Source of the DNA: Phylloscopus collybita
Lineage: Eukaryota; Chordata; Aves; Passeriformes; Phylloscopidae
Length of the DNA: 64,000 nucleotides
Reading direction: 5' to 3'
Assembly: GCA_027886175.1 (NCBI GenBank)
Contig: JAJNNQ010000130.1
Coordinates: 15,145,501 to 15,209,500, forward strand
Part shown: one piece after another, positions 1-11,562 of the stretch
Layout of the letters: every line of letters starts with the position of its first letter
Numbering within the stretch: position 1 is the stretch's first letter
The notes under the pieces: model-generated
Told to the model about the DNA's origin: nothing
Database searches by the model: none
The model's input: only the letters and a program-made list of their open reading frames with translations
Program-made: the position numbers and the translations under genes

Positions 1-3000
1 ATCATGTTTGCTTGGCCTCCCCCACCAAATAAAAAGAGCGTGCACTCCCTACCACTTTGATGTTGGCATCACTGTCACCTTGCTTGTGAGGACTGGCTTT
101 TGTTGGGTCTAGCTGGTGAGTTGCATCTTCTGTAACGAGAAAGGCTGTAAAATCTCTGCCAGCCACAAGTCCTGCTGGCACTGCCTGCAATCCACTGGCT
201 CCCCGTGTGATGTGTGTGTCACTCACAGTGGGGTCACAGAATCCCTGCAGACTTCCCATGGCAGCCCAGCATCACTCAGGTGCCCTGGGGCAGGCCAGCT
301 GTGCTTGCCTGATCCATGTTGGCAGCTGGGCTGTGGAAGGAGAAGCCATCAGGAACATCCCAAGGAATCCTGCAGCAGGAACAGCACCTTCAGTCAGCAC
401 GGAGAGGTCTGGAAGCATGGCACTAGGAGGAAAATAACACCCATCCAAATTAAGCATTTGAAACCCTTTATTTCGCAGCAAGCTGCTGCTGTTCAACAGG
501 ATGGAGGAATGTGTGCTCTCTCCATTCACGCTGGTGACAGAAATACCAACAGAAGTACTGCAGTGTGCAAGCCAAAGTTTGCTGCCATGGCATTATTTCC
601 AGTGAAGGCATTACACAGACTATACACAGGCTACAGATCCTGTGGGGCTGTTCTGTTTCTGTCCCGTCACCGCACACACCTGCTGGTGACCCGGCCTGTG
701 TGGCTCCTCGTGACACCATAACCTCAGTGGGTGGTTTCATGTGTCCACAGGAGGCAGAGTGCTCTGAATCATGCTCCTCAAGGTGCTTTGAACAGCTGTG
801 AACTGTGAATGTGATGACACAGCCATGGACCAACACATGAGGGAAACTTTAGGTTGAGAATTTTGGCTGGGCTTGCATGCTGGTGGGCTGATAGGTCTGG
901 CTTGGATCTCTCTACCTCCAGAGGATATTTTGATTCTACTCCCAGCTGCAGGACACAGCCACTGAAACCCACGGCCCATTTGCAGAGTACAAAGCAGCAT
1001 GAGGTGGCACAATGTGTTCCATGCCAGATCTTCTCTCACTGGTTGAGCCCTCTCTATTAATAGACTTACTGGGGTTGATGGATATGTGTAAAACTAGGGA
1101 GGGAGTTTTAATGTATTCCCAAGCAGCACTCTAGTGCTGTTGGGCTGTCTCCTCAACAGCACTGGCTTTTTTCCCCCTTTCCTCACGGAGTCTCTCTGCC
1201 CTGCAGCCTGAATATATCCTCTGCTGCGAGTGGGTCTCAAAGGGCTATTCCTGGTGTGGGTAAATATGGCGGGATAGACCCTCTTTTTTTTGCATACTCC
1301 ATCCCTCAAATCTTTAATGTTGGAATCTGCAATTTCCATCCCAGCTGGCTTTCATGCTTTTCTCAGAAAGAGTTTTGCCAAAATACCAACAATGGCCTCA
1401 ACTGTGTGTTGGTTTGGCACAGCTGTGTTCACAGTGGTCTTCACAAAACAACTGCAATATTTAGAGAAATGCACAAGAAATTTGAGACTGTTAATTGTTA
1501 AATATTTTTGCACAAAGCATGACATTAAAAAGATTTTCCTCTATTTTTTCTGTTTAGCAACTGTGAGAATTTCCAGTCTTAAGTGACAGTTTCTCTTATT
1601 ACTGTGTGGAAAAAAATAATTTCATAAGTCAGCAAAGCCAGTTCAAACTCCTATTTTAGTAGTTTTAACAATAGAAAAATTATTTTGGTCAGCCCTGCAG
1701 TTTCATAGAAATTAAAAAGGACTTTCTTATTGCAAAACTGCAAGGTCATTCAAGTGGAAAGCAGCCTGATCCTGTGTAGCCAAGCTGGACTTGCAGCTGA
1801 AGGAAAAAAAAGAACAAATCATACATAGTAGGGGTCCTCACACCCAGCCAAAATATGTTTGCCTGAAAACGTCCTCTTCTTGACCCTATTGTTGTCCTCC
1901 TGCAAGCCTCAGGCCTCTCATCTGGGAACTGTTTGTATTTCAGCATCATTGAGACCAAGTGGATTGATCCCTTCCAAGTTCTGCAGGCCAAGAGCTTTCC
2001 CTTCCAGAGGGTCTGGCTCCTTTTGTGCGGATTGAAGCCATGCTGGACTGCTCCTACCAAGAGAGGTGCTGCACCAGGCTGGGACACTTTGCCATCCTGA
2101 GGGCCTTTTCACTGGACATCATGCCTCCACTCTGCCCTGCAGGTAGTTCTCTTGGTTTTGACAGCCCCCTGAGCCGTGCCAAGCTGTGCTGACTGGGCAT
2201 CCTCGCCTCTGCAAATAGGGGAAAAGTCATTAGTTTCCTAGGCACTCCTCGGTCTGGCTAATTAGGCTTGTTCCACAGACTGGAGGACTGTTAATTGGTC
2301 ATTTCTAATCAGCATCTGCCAGGGGAGGACTTAGTAATGATATGACATAAAATCAGAACCTTATCCTAGGTTTGGGGGTTTGCAGCTGTAACTGCTGCAA
2401 CAAGCTGGAACAGAATGGCAAGTTATTTAAAAGAAATATTTTAAATACGTGGAAAGGTCACTTGAAGGAATTTGACTGAACTGTAAGCTACCACTCCAGG
2501 GAATAGAAGGAAAATGACCTCCTTTGCTATGGAGACTGAAATATTGCCAAGCCTTGAAATATTCAGATGATTGGTCAGCTGCCAAAAACTTGCTATTCAT
2601 GAAATGCCTGGTGTATACAAGCTTGTAGGGCTATTACAGATCTTAATGAGCTACAATAGAGACTTCTGCTTCACAAAAGGCAGAGGAAGCAGCTTGTCCT
2701 ACCAGATCCTCTGTTTCTGTCCTGTTCTACAAGCATGGGACCAGAGAGCCGAGTGCCTTGCTCTGGTGGGAGTGGTGGGCTGCCTTTGAGCGAGCCCAGG
2801 AAGGTGTTTGCCATGCAGGCAAGCTGCCTGCCACGTAGCTCATTAGATGACTTGATTAGGTTTTTGCTGAGCCCCCACAGCCCTGGAGTCATCCTTGTTT
2901 AAAGCCATTCTTTGGCTGCTCAGTTTTGAATTTGTGATCAATGCAGCCCCAGCATCTGTTGATTCCCAATCCCAACTCTGCTGCTTCTGCACGTCTGAAA

Positions 3001-4078
3001 GAGGCTGCAAAGCACTTGATTAGATGGAGAATCATGCCCTGCTGCTCTTTCTCTCGCTCCTGCTTTATGCAGCTAAGTAGCTCACTGCTTCACTAGCACT
3101 TGCAAGGCAGGCACTGCTAATAAGCCACTTGCTTTCCAGAAACCAGGCTCTGCTCCATGAATTCCCACTCACACGCTCTGTGATCACCAGAGTTAAAAAA
3201 AAAAAAACAACCTGCTTTTATTTTTGGCTTTTCATACAAGTTTGATTTGTTTCTCTTTAAGAATTCACATTTTAACCTTTGGTTTTCTGGCACGAAATTG
3301 AGAAATGCAGGTGACCCCCTATCAGACATTCAAACCATTCCAGTCTTGCTGTTGGAAAATCCTTGTCTGAATTTTTTGCTGTTTTCTGGTTATTAAGCTA
3401 ATTCTGAAAAGCCAGAAAGCTGTCTGATAGTTACAGTAGGAAGCTTGATGATTTTTTTTTTTTTTAAGAAGGAAACCAAGTGGAATCTTGAGGCTTTCAG
3501 GGACTGAAGCCTGTCTTTACCAAAAGGGCTACTGATTTTTTTTCCTTTATTTCTAGGTTTCACAAGAATTAGATGTTGTCTTCAGTGGGCTGCCTGAATT
3601 TGTCTGCAAAGCTTCCAGCAAAACCCAATAAAAAAACAAAAAGCTATTCTTCATACAACTTTGTAGTTTCTAGAATAATCCTTGCCAAAAAGTTGGAAAA
3701 CAATATAAAATTTAATAAGAATTTATTGAACTGTGTAGGAGGAATGAAGTACCTCCAAAATTATATCAGACTGTTTCACCAAAGGAACATCAATTTGTAA
3801 GCATAAAATTCATAGAAAAAACTCTTAGCTTGCTGAAAATGCACTGAAAATGTTTCAGTGAACTTTCCCACGAGTCCTGTGTGCTGCACATCTGCTGTGT
3901 AATGTCCATTTTAATAATATGTCAGAGGCTAAAATCTGCTTTCTTATATTGTTTTAAATACATCAGTGGTATATTATTGACTACTAACAGAGCAGTGGGC
4001 TGCTCTGGATTCCTGCAAGGAAGTGAAATCGCTGTGTGGGGGTGTAATTCCAGTTTTCCAAGCAGGGATGACTTTGGC
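1..4078. other. Unique non-coding sequence, no gene recognised
   Basis: No repeat family or known coding sequence is recognisable here. A 201-codon open frame on + at 116-721 matches nothing I know and lies in a locally GC-richer stretch, where long chance frames are commoner. About 2225-2350 and 2820-3080 hold several TAAT/ATTA cores in moderate-complexity sequence and could be conserved non-coding elements; only alignment can tell. Short A or T runs lie at 3195-3207 and near 3452. Confidence 0.5.
3557..3631 (+). other. Candidate terminal exon (weak)
   Basis: A good pyrimidine tract ending in TTTCTAG lies directly before 3557. The frame from the first base is open for 24 codons and ends at TAA (3629-3631). 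An AATAAA (3627-3632) overlaps that stop. The local peptide begins VSQELDVVFSGLPEF. I recognise no family. There is no supporting upstream exon, and an AATAAA overlapping the stop is easily chance in AT-rich DNA. Weak candidate only. Confidence 0.1.
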
Positions 4079-4188
4079 AGGGCTTTAAGCAACCAGGTCT
4101 GGTGGGAGGCGTCCCTGCCCGTAGCATGAGGGTTGGAACCAGCTAATATTTAAGGTCCCTTCCAACCCAAAGTGGTTTTATGAAATAA
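4079..4188 (+). mobile_element. CR1 LINE, 3'-terminal fragment
   Basis: The sequence follows the avian CR1 3' end: a GAGCAACCTGGTCTGGTGG-like block, a GTCCCTGCCC block, GGTTGGAAC, and the tail block GGTCCCTTCCAACCCAAA ending near TTATGAAATAAT. This is the usual 5'-truncated form, keeping only the last part of the 3' region. It is diverged and non-coding. Confidence 0.85.
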
Positions 4189-5060
4189 TTGTCAATATTT
4201 ATTTAGAGTAGGTCTCAAGCCTCTAAGGCTTCAGCCCCCAGATTTTTATGGATGGATTAGTTCAATCTTCTGGAAAAGGTGCTGTGTGTTTGTGATTAAA
4301 TTCTGCCCAAATAGCATAGCCAGGTAGCTGAATTTGTGCTGCAAAGCTGCAGCAGAAAGTCTCTCTGAGATACCAAAGGGTTCACTTGTTGTCTTCACCT
4401 CACTACATTTCTTTTCCTGATCCTGCAACACTTTTCCTTTGAAGGCAGCAACTTAAATTAAGCTGTTTTGAAGGCTGGCTTTCACAGCTGCCTGGCCTGA
4501 TGCTAATTTTGGAACCGAGCAGCCCGAGAGGTCAGGACCGCCCCTCCCGTCCCTCCATCCCTCCATCGCTCCATCCATCCCTCCCTCCGTGCGCAGAGGC
4601 ATGCGCCGGGCTCCGGCTGACCCCTAGCGGCAATGGGGAGTTCGGAGCCAGCCCTGGAGGCTGCCTGCAGCTTGGAATGGGCAGCTCCTTCCTTCCCAGG
4701 CATGCAATGTGCCTTGCTGCTACAAAACCCTCCAAGAGGGGAGGAAAAAAAGTGCCTGTGTTGGGGTTTTATATGAACATGATACAGGTTATGTCGTGGG
4801 CGACTCCAAGCACCTCTCCTGGCGTGCTTAGGGGCAGCACTGGAAGTGGAATAGGATGTATGGAATGTGGGGTGGGAGTGTGAAATGGTGTCATTTTCTT
4901 CTGGCCAGGGAAAGCCCACCGTCAGTCGGTGTCAGGAGGAGGTTTTCTCTGTGCTAGGTTAGGTTTTCTCTAGGTTGCTCTTCTCCCCAAAAAGCCACTG
5001 CAGATAATTAATTAGTACAAGGAAACGCTGCTGAACTGGTGATGAGATGAACCTGCCGAT
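4189..5060. other. Unique sequence with a CCCTCCAT-type low-complexity patch
   Basis: Between two CR1 fragments I see no supported gene. Positions 4542-4590 hold an imperfect CCATC/CCTCC simple repeat, inside which short open frames arise on both strands. The stretch 4600-4700 is GC-richer. A 138-codon frame on the - strand (4503-4919) crosses the simple repeat and is likely spurious. Confidence 0.5.
4542..4590. repeat. Imperfect (CCATC)n/(CCTCC)n simple repeat
   Basis: Pyrimidine-rich units of CCCTCC and CCATCC alternate for about 49 bases, interrupted by CGCT. Simple-sequence DNA. Confidence 0.75.
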
Positions 5061-5293
5061 GGTTTAAAGCTAAGAGGAGAGATTGAGATCAGATGTCTGG
5101 AGGAAGCTCTTTGCTGTGAGAGTGGTGAGGCCCTGGCACAGGGTGCCCAGAGAAGATGTGGATGGCTCAGCCCTGGAAGTGTCCAAGGCCAGGTTGGATG
5201 GAGCAACCTGGCTGAGTGGCAAGGGTCCCTGTCCATGGCAGGGGATTGGAATGAGATGATATTTAATGTTCCCTCCAAACCAAATTATTCTGG
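5061..5293 (+). mobile_element. CR1 LINE, 3' fragment
   Basis: The sequence follows the avian CR1 3' region in order: a TTTAAAGCTAAGAGG-like block, GAGATTGAGATCAGATGT, the CTGTGAGAGTGGTGAGGC block, CCCTGGCACAGGGTGCCCAG, CCCTGGAAGTGTCCAAGGCC, GGTTGGATGGAGCAACCTGG, and the terminal TTCCCTCCAAACCAAATTAT. This is the longest well-preserved + strand CR1 tail in the first 10 kb. It is truncated at the 5' side and retains no ORF. Confidence 0.92.
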
Positions 5294-5354
5294 AGGTACA
5301 GCCCTCAGTGTGCTGCTGTTGCTGTTCTTTGAGGTTTATATCCTCCCCATTCAT

Positions 5355-5434
5355 ACTGTCTTTCAGTTTAAGGCCATTTCCCCTTTTCTTATCACTAATT
5401 AGGGGCCTTCTCCAACCTAAATGATTCTATGAAA
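5355..5434. mobile_element. Two small CR1 remnants in opposite orientation
   Basis: Positions 5358-5400 read like the reverse complement of an upstream CR1 block (TTTCAGTTTAAGGCCATTTC, then a CCTTTTCTTATCACTA-like stretch). Positions 5401-5434 read like a + strand CR1 tail (CTTCTCCAACCTAAATGATT, then CTATGA). Together with 5061-5293 this suggests nested or rearranged CR1 insertions. The - oriented part is the less certain one. Confidence 0.55.
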
Positions 5435-7411
5435 AATAAATAATTACACATAATTTGCACATTCTCACTGGCCTAGCTCCTGGGTGTAGCAGCAGCTGGT
5501 GGCTTCATCCCCTCAGAAGGGCACAAGGAGGAAAAGGCTGTATCTCTGCATCCATAGACACAAGGGGGGAAAGCACCCCACAAAAGACAGTGTGGAAATG
5601 TGAACGTTGGCTCTGAAGTTGTGCAAACATTTTTGGGGCTGTGGTTCCTGTCGGTAGCATCTGAGCAGCTCAAAGTCAACCCCAGCCCCAAACTGGGCTG
5701 TGAATTTGGGCATGAACCAACCTGAGTACACGTAGTTCCCCATCATCCTAAATCTGGGAAATCTGCCCCTTTGTTGCTTTCACAAAGAGCCTCTGGGTTT
5801 AAGAGGAAAAAAATACTTGGGAGATGCACTCAGGGGCCAGGAAGAAAAGAAGTGAAGAGAGACTGGAAAATTAAAATCCCCCTTCTGTAACTTTTGTCTT
5901 TGACTGGTATAGTCAGTAAATACCCTCTAGCAAATCTTTGAAATGCAACTTTTTATCATCAAGATAATTGCTCTGTTCTAAAAATCTCCTGTCTTTCTGA
6001 GGGTATGTCTATTTAAAGTGATGACACTGAGAGAAAATCAGTTCAAAACCTTTTAATGTAACTACAATTACTAGGTGCATGTGAAGACACTGCAGCCATA
6101 AAAAGAGCAGTGTAAAGTTTCTGTTTGGATACTTTGGGACTGATATAAGAGGATGAATTTACATTTCAGATTTAAGGAAAAATGAAAATTTAGAACTTTT
6201 CTCTTGGTGCTTGGTTCTACTTAATTGCACAACAAAATTATTTGTAACTGGGACAACCAACCACAGCAACAATAAATGGCTCCATTTAGGACTTTTGGAG
6301 CCAATTAAGACTTTAACATAAGTCATAAGAGGTTCAGTGGGGGGAAAGTCAGAGCTCAGAAGCTGCCACCTTCTACTGTCAGGAGAGAACTGGCAAAAAC
6401 TCACGTTTCTCATTTGGAGAGATTAGTTTGTTCTGCCACACACAGGGCTCCTGAGGACTTCAGCTGCAGTTACCTGCACATAAAAGAGAGTGACTAATGT
6501 GGGGAAAGATTTAAATATCTAAGTCTCTTTAACATAATCTCCATTAATTTTTATGGATTAAGGAATTCTCTGTGTTAAAGCAATCGCAGAGGCTTTTGAA
6601 CTCCTGCTCTGCTAATTGGGGGAGAGAAAATAATTCCTCTGTGTGTCCAGATCATTGTGGACTGCTAGAAAATTAAGAACTTACAGTAAAAACTCCACCT
6701 GGGGTATTATTTACTGGCCTCCTTTGATAGATGTGTACTAAGCACTGAAGAATAAAGGGGAAAATTACCTGGGAATGGTTGACAGACATTAAACATACAA
6801 ATTGCTGGATCGTGCCAGTGATCCTGTTTGATGTGCTCAAAGGGAAATGAGATGTTGCTCAGTAACATCTCGGGGTACTGCAAGGCCTAGAAGTGCCCAC
6901 AGACCCCTCTCCCTCTTCTGTAATTCATTAAGTTCTTAAATGGTGAATTGGGAAGTGATATCTGAGTTTGCTTTGCTTTATCGTGGCTCTGCTGCTGCCG
7001 CTGCTGCTGCCAACGGCAGCATGGAACAAATGCTGAGCCAGCAGCTGGCAGTCTCCCAGATACATGTGTTTTTATCTGTTTAAAAATAGCCACTCAGAAT
7101 TCGTGCTTTTCAGGATCAGGAAGATCCTTTTTCTGGGATTTGTTTAAGATAGTGTACTTTTGTGGTAACCACACATTCTTTGTGCTGTTCTGCCTCTCCA
7201 GTTGGAGCCTTCTGGCCCTGGCCTCTTGTTTACAGAAGCGAAGTTCACAGACATCTTATGGAGACACGTCCTGCTCTTTTTTAATGCTTTCACTTGGGAT
7301 GAAATCCATTGCCACACAGAAACTCTGTTGGCTAATTGATGCTTAAAGATCCCCTTAACAGGGAATCCAACCATGCCTTGGCATGGAATAAACCCTCTGT
7401 CTCCATGGTTT
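5435..7411. other. Unique AT-rich sequence, no gene recognised
   Basis: No CR1, LTR or coding signature is seen. Open frames are all short and overlap each other on both strands. A short CTGCTGCCGCTG-type trinucleotide patch lies at about 6991-7018. The stretch 6590-6640 carries homeodomain-like TAATTG and ATAATT cores. Nothing else stands out. Confidence 0.5.
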
Positions 7412-7493
7412 TGAGGTGGACCTGGCAGTGCTGGGTTAATGATTGGGCTCGATCCTAGAGGTCTTTTCCAAGTTTAATTATTGATTCTATGAA
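7412..7493 (+). mobile_element. CR1 LINE tail fragment
   Basis: A GGTGGACCTGGCAGTGCTGG block is followed by GTTAATGATTGGGCTCGAT, then GAGGTCTTTTCCAAGTTTAA and GATTCTATGA. This order is typical of the extreme 3' end of avian CR1 copies. About 80 bp remain. Confidence 0.8.
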
Positions 7494-8851
7494 TAGCACT
7501 GATCCTACTGCTCAGTCTTGGGAGATGCCACACGGATTCTGCAGCCCTTTCCTTCTAAATAGTACATTTTAAATTGGTATTTTTGCCTGCCTATGCAGCC
7601 AGTGAAAGCTGTGCTTTCTCTGGAGGTCAAAAGTCAAAAACTTCCCATGAGATGGTGCAATGGCTGTAGATAGGCAAAGAAAAAAAATCCTTAATGCTTT
7701 TCCTCTGGTACCTAGGGAATTTAAGGGGACAGGGGATAGTCAGGTTCAGCACAACAAATGAGAACAAATTATTTCTCTCTGAAAATACTGATGGCTAGCT
7801 GGACCCAGGAACTGGGCATTTGTCTCACAGTCATATATGGATTATTAACACTGTGTTTGAGTTTAATTAGCAGCTTTTCCTGTCAGCTCTGTAATGAAGA
7901 ACTATGATTTCTGATGCAGTTTTCTGGCATAGGCTGCTGCAGGGAAATAAGGAAAATAAACATGTGCTGTGACTTGACCTAGTAACAAATGGCACAACTA
8001 CCACAAATATCTGTACCAAGGCTGTTCTCTCTGTGCACTCTCAGCCCCTACACAAATTCCAACATCATTTCCCACTTTCTGTGATTACAAGTTTTCAAGA
8101 CTTAAGCAAAAGAAAGAAAACAAACTTGTTTATAAGATCAGAAGATATCTTAATAGAAAGAAAACAACAAATCATGTTGTTTATGTTGACTAAATGACAG
8201 TCATCAGTTAAGCAGAATATTTTAGCTATGTTAAATTATCTCTTAATTTTGGTTGCAGGTGCTGTAGTTGCAGGTACTTCTGAATTTCCTGGGGTGGAGA
8301 AAGTTCTAATAAAAGGTTCCATAACCCCTCTCCTATGCCATGTTTCAAGACTTTTTTTCTCCCACCTTTTTGGGAAATGGTTTTTCTCCATTCATCCTTA
8401 GAACCCTTTTCAGAAATTCCTTTGTGGTCAATACTTTAACACTAAACAACACAATAGCCAGGCATGTAGCTGCTTTATTAAATTAAAGCAGCTTTAATTT
8501 TGTCATAATATTTTTTCAAATGCAGCTGTAGCCTTGCTCCTCCACTCAATGAAATCAGTCAAAATATTTTAATATGGTTAGCAGTTTTGCTTCCATTGTC
8601 TTTAGCTGGCTTTGCACGAGCCTTGGGGTGGACAAGAGGCTAATACAGCTGATAATGCAGTGCTCTTCCCATGTATTTCAGCCATGCTCAGTCCAAAATA
8701 TTTTGAGGTTACTTTGGATAATTTTGGATTATTGAGGATATTTTTGGTAGACTCTTTCCCCAAAATACGGAATGTAAAAGGCTGTTAGTGCATATCCAAG
8801 GAATGATGGAGAACTTTCCCCTAAACTGCTTCAAATGACACCTCCACAAAA

Positions 8852-8889
8852 ACAATTGTTTGCACAGAAAACAATTTTTTGCACAGAAA
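8852..8889. repeat. 19-bp tandem duplication
   Basis: The unit ACAATTGTTTGCACAGAAA is immediately repeated with one substitution (G to T at unit position 7). This is a small local duplication with no known function. Confidence 0.85.
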
Positions 8890-10093
8890 AACCAGATAAC
8901 CTGAATGAAATTTGGAAAAAAGTCATGGGGATCATTGGGGAAGTTGGAAAGTCTTATCAAGGCAGATTGTTATGGTTTAGAGGAGCAATAACTAAGGAAA
9001 GACACAATTATTCCATAAAGAGTGGAAGGAGATAAAGGCTGAGGAAGCAGAGCTTGTTGTTGGGGGATCAGGTCAAGGAAACAACACCCTTGGGTTATAC
9101 CAGTGTTTACTTTTTTTAGCACAAAGACTTAAAGGTGAGGTGAAAATGTTCCTGTGAAATTTGAACAGTTTACAGGGATCCAGGGGCTTAGGGCTTTACA
9201 CAGATGGTGTAAAGCTCCATCAGAGCTATGCAAAATGCTTAGCTTTTGTCATCCTCTGTGACAAGAACATTATGGGAGAAAATGTGGTGACTTGGTCTGT
9301 GGAAAATATAATCTCTTCCCTCTGTGAATTAGTTGTTTCCTCATGATGTTCTCTGGGCTCTGCCATTTCATGGGGAAAAATCTCACTGCTGGTCACAAGA
9401 GAAGGTCTGGAGTTAAGACCATGCGTCTGTCTGTTATAAAACAGCAGCCGTGTTCTTCTGATTTTTTTTTCCCCTGAAACTTTAGGCTTAGAATAAGAAA
9501 TCAGTTTTTGATTTATGTGTTTATACCAAGTCTACACTTGTTGTTCAATGGTGTTGAACTGCTGTGAGATGCAAAAATCTTTCAGTAATTGTAAGAAAGT
9601 GCTGCAAGCCTGTGCTTTCTTTAAAAGCTATTTTTCTTCACATTATAATTTTCTGCTTGACTTACTGAGAATCTGTAGTGAACCAGCTTTTTTTTCCCTT
9701 CTAACTTCTTTAAAGGCTTAACTTTGAAAAATGGACTAAACTAGCTAGTGGCCCAGTTTCAATTTCCTTGTTTTACCTTGACAATTCCTGTAAATCTCTT
9801 CTAGTATTGTTCTGCATAAAAGATAAGTGCACATTAATAATGCAAGCTTAGAAACTTCATAGATGTTGTAAAGAATAGGAATCTATTGAGGAAACAATGG
9901 CATTATTTTCCTTTCATATTTCTACCCCTTTCAATACCATCTATCATAACTCATAGGAGATCAAATAACAATTTTCACTCTCAATATACCTACAGCTGCC
10001 ATGTTGAAGACTACAAAATATAACATTCAGATCATTTTTTAAAAGAAACGAGCCACTTTGCAAACTGTGGTTGAAAATGCAAGTAGGAGCCCG

Positions 10094-10188
10094 TACCTGA
10101 TGCTTAATCAGGTAGGGCTATATACAGAACTCATGCCTTCCAGGTACAATTTCAGTGAACTGTGAACCCAACCAATATATTGTTGGGT
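10094..10188. repeat. Two short inverted repeats
   Basis: Positions 10094-10114 form an 8-bp stem (TACCTGAT / ATCAGGTA) with a 5-base loop. Positions 10166-10188 form a near-perfect inverted repeat: CCCAAC and GTTGGG flank the palindrome CAATATATTG, one base out of register. They are 51 bases apart. No function is inferred. Confidence 0.6.
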
Positions 10189-11367
10189 AGTTATATCAGA
10201 TTGGCTGCTTTCTCATAATTGTTGGATTCACTTAAAATGAGAACTCCTGCTCATCAATGCTGCGGGAAGCGCATCTCCTCCTGAATAACTTAATAACAGC
10301 AGGCTACTGAAAGGGAACTACACACTCCTCTTTTCTACATGATTCAGCACAGCAGTTGGGGGGTTTTCCTTATACTGACCTATTTTCCCCCAAGATTAAG
10401 ATCCAGTGGTCACTACTACTTTAAGCTTCTATTTCAAAACTACTTCTCTTCCCAACACACAGAAAGCATTGCAGACAAATGTTTGTTACAGTGGAAGGTT
10501 TGACCCCACAAGCAGTTGTGGACTTGCAGTATTTCCATGAATACTGTCTGCTTTGTTGCTCAAATACAGGTTTGGAAGTCCATCCTTTTGGAAATAAGTA
10601 GCTTTAAGGATCTGACCAAGTAAACTGATTTTTGGCAGTGACAGTGATAGGAGTTGTCCCTATAAATACACAAGTAGAAGTTTAAAAATGTGTAAAATTA
10701 GTCACCAAAGAGAAAAGCCCTGTTGAGGTCACATCTGCATCTTCCTCCCAAAGGTAAGTCTGGGACCAGCAGTGGCTTAAGTTGGTTACCAGTTCTTACT
10801 CAGAACCATTCATGCAGGATTAAATATTACAGCTTCACCTAGTGCAGTAACATTCTGAGGATGAAGATGAATTAGGGATGCATGTCTGGCCTTTCCATTT
10901 ATTGGCTGTTCCTTCCAGGAGCCACAACTCAACCATAAAAGCTCTGCTTGTATCTGAAACTTGGCAAATGAATCCCCAATCCCACGGAAATTACTTAATG
11001 TAAACCACTAAGAGCAGAATTATTTGGCAGTTTCTAACCCTCTGGCCATCTATTAAATATGCATAAACAAAACCTAAAGCACAGCAGTTCCAGATGTTTG
11101 TTTGTACTCAGCTGGGGGGGAGAAGGATTTGCTGTTTGAAAAGAAATTAGAGGAAATTTTTGCTTTTGGAAGTAGGAAGCGAGTTTACAGTAACTGTTCA
11201 TTTTCACTCAAACAGAACTTATTAGTGTTTGAACATTTGTTTCAGCAGGATGGAGCTGCAGCAGCACTGGTTTAAATACAGTTTAGCTTGTGCTGGATTC
11301 AGGATGTGACTGGAGCAGCACAAGTCTGCTCCTGAAGCAGGGCTGGACTTGCTTGGCTCTGTGTGTC

Positions 11368-11562
11368 ACGGAATCACAGAATAGTTTGGTGGGAAGGGAC
11401 AATAAAGCTCATCCAGTTCCAACCCCCCTGCCATGGGCAGGGACACCTTCCACCAGACCAGGCTGCTCAGAGCCCCATCCAACCTGGCCTTGGACACTGC
11501 CAGGGATGGGTAATCCACAGCTTCTCTGGGGAACCTGTGCCAGTGCTGGGGAGAAGGTGATA
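11368..11562 (-). mobile_element. CR1 LINE, 3' fragment
   Basis: The + strand shows the reverse complement of the CR1 3' end: GAATCACAGAATAGTTTGGT, then CATCCAGTTCCAACCCCCCT, CCATGGGCAGGGACACCTTC, CCAGACCAGGCTGCTCAG, CCAACCTGGCCTTGGACACT, and a GGGGAACCTGTGCCAGTGCT block. It is 5'-truncated. The spurious 104-codon and 65-codon frames here lie inside the element. Confidence 0.93.

Larger units (their letters stand above)
7494..11367. other. Unique AT-rich sequence, no gene recognised
   Basis: No transposon or coding match is seen. Features are small: a 19-bp tandem duplication at 8852-8889 and two short hairpins at 10094-10114 and 10166-10188. A donor-like AAAG|GTAAGT occurs near 10754, but no convincing acceptor accompanies it. 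Confidence 0.5.
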
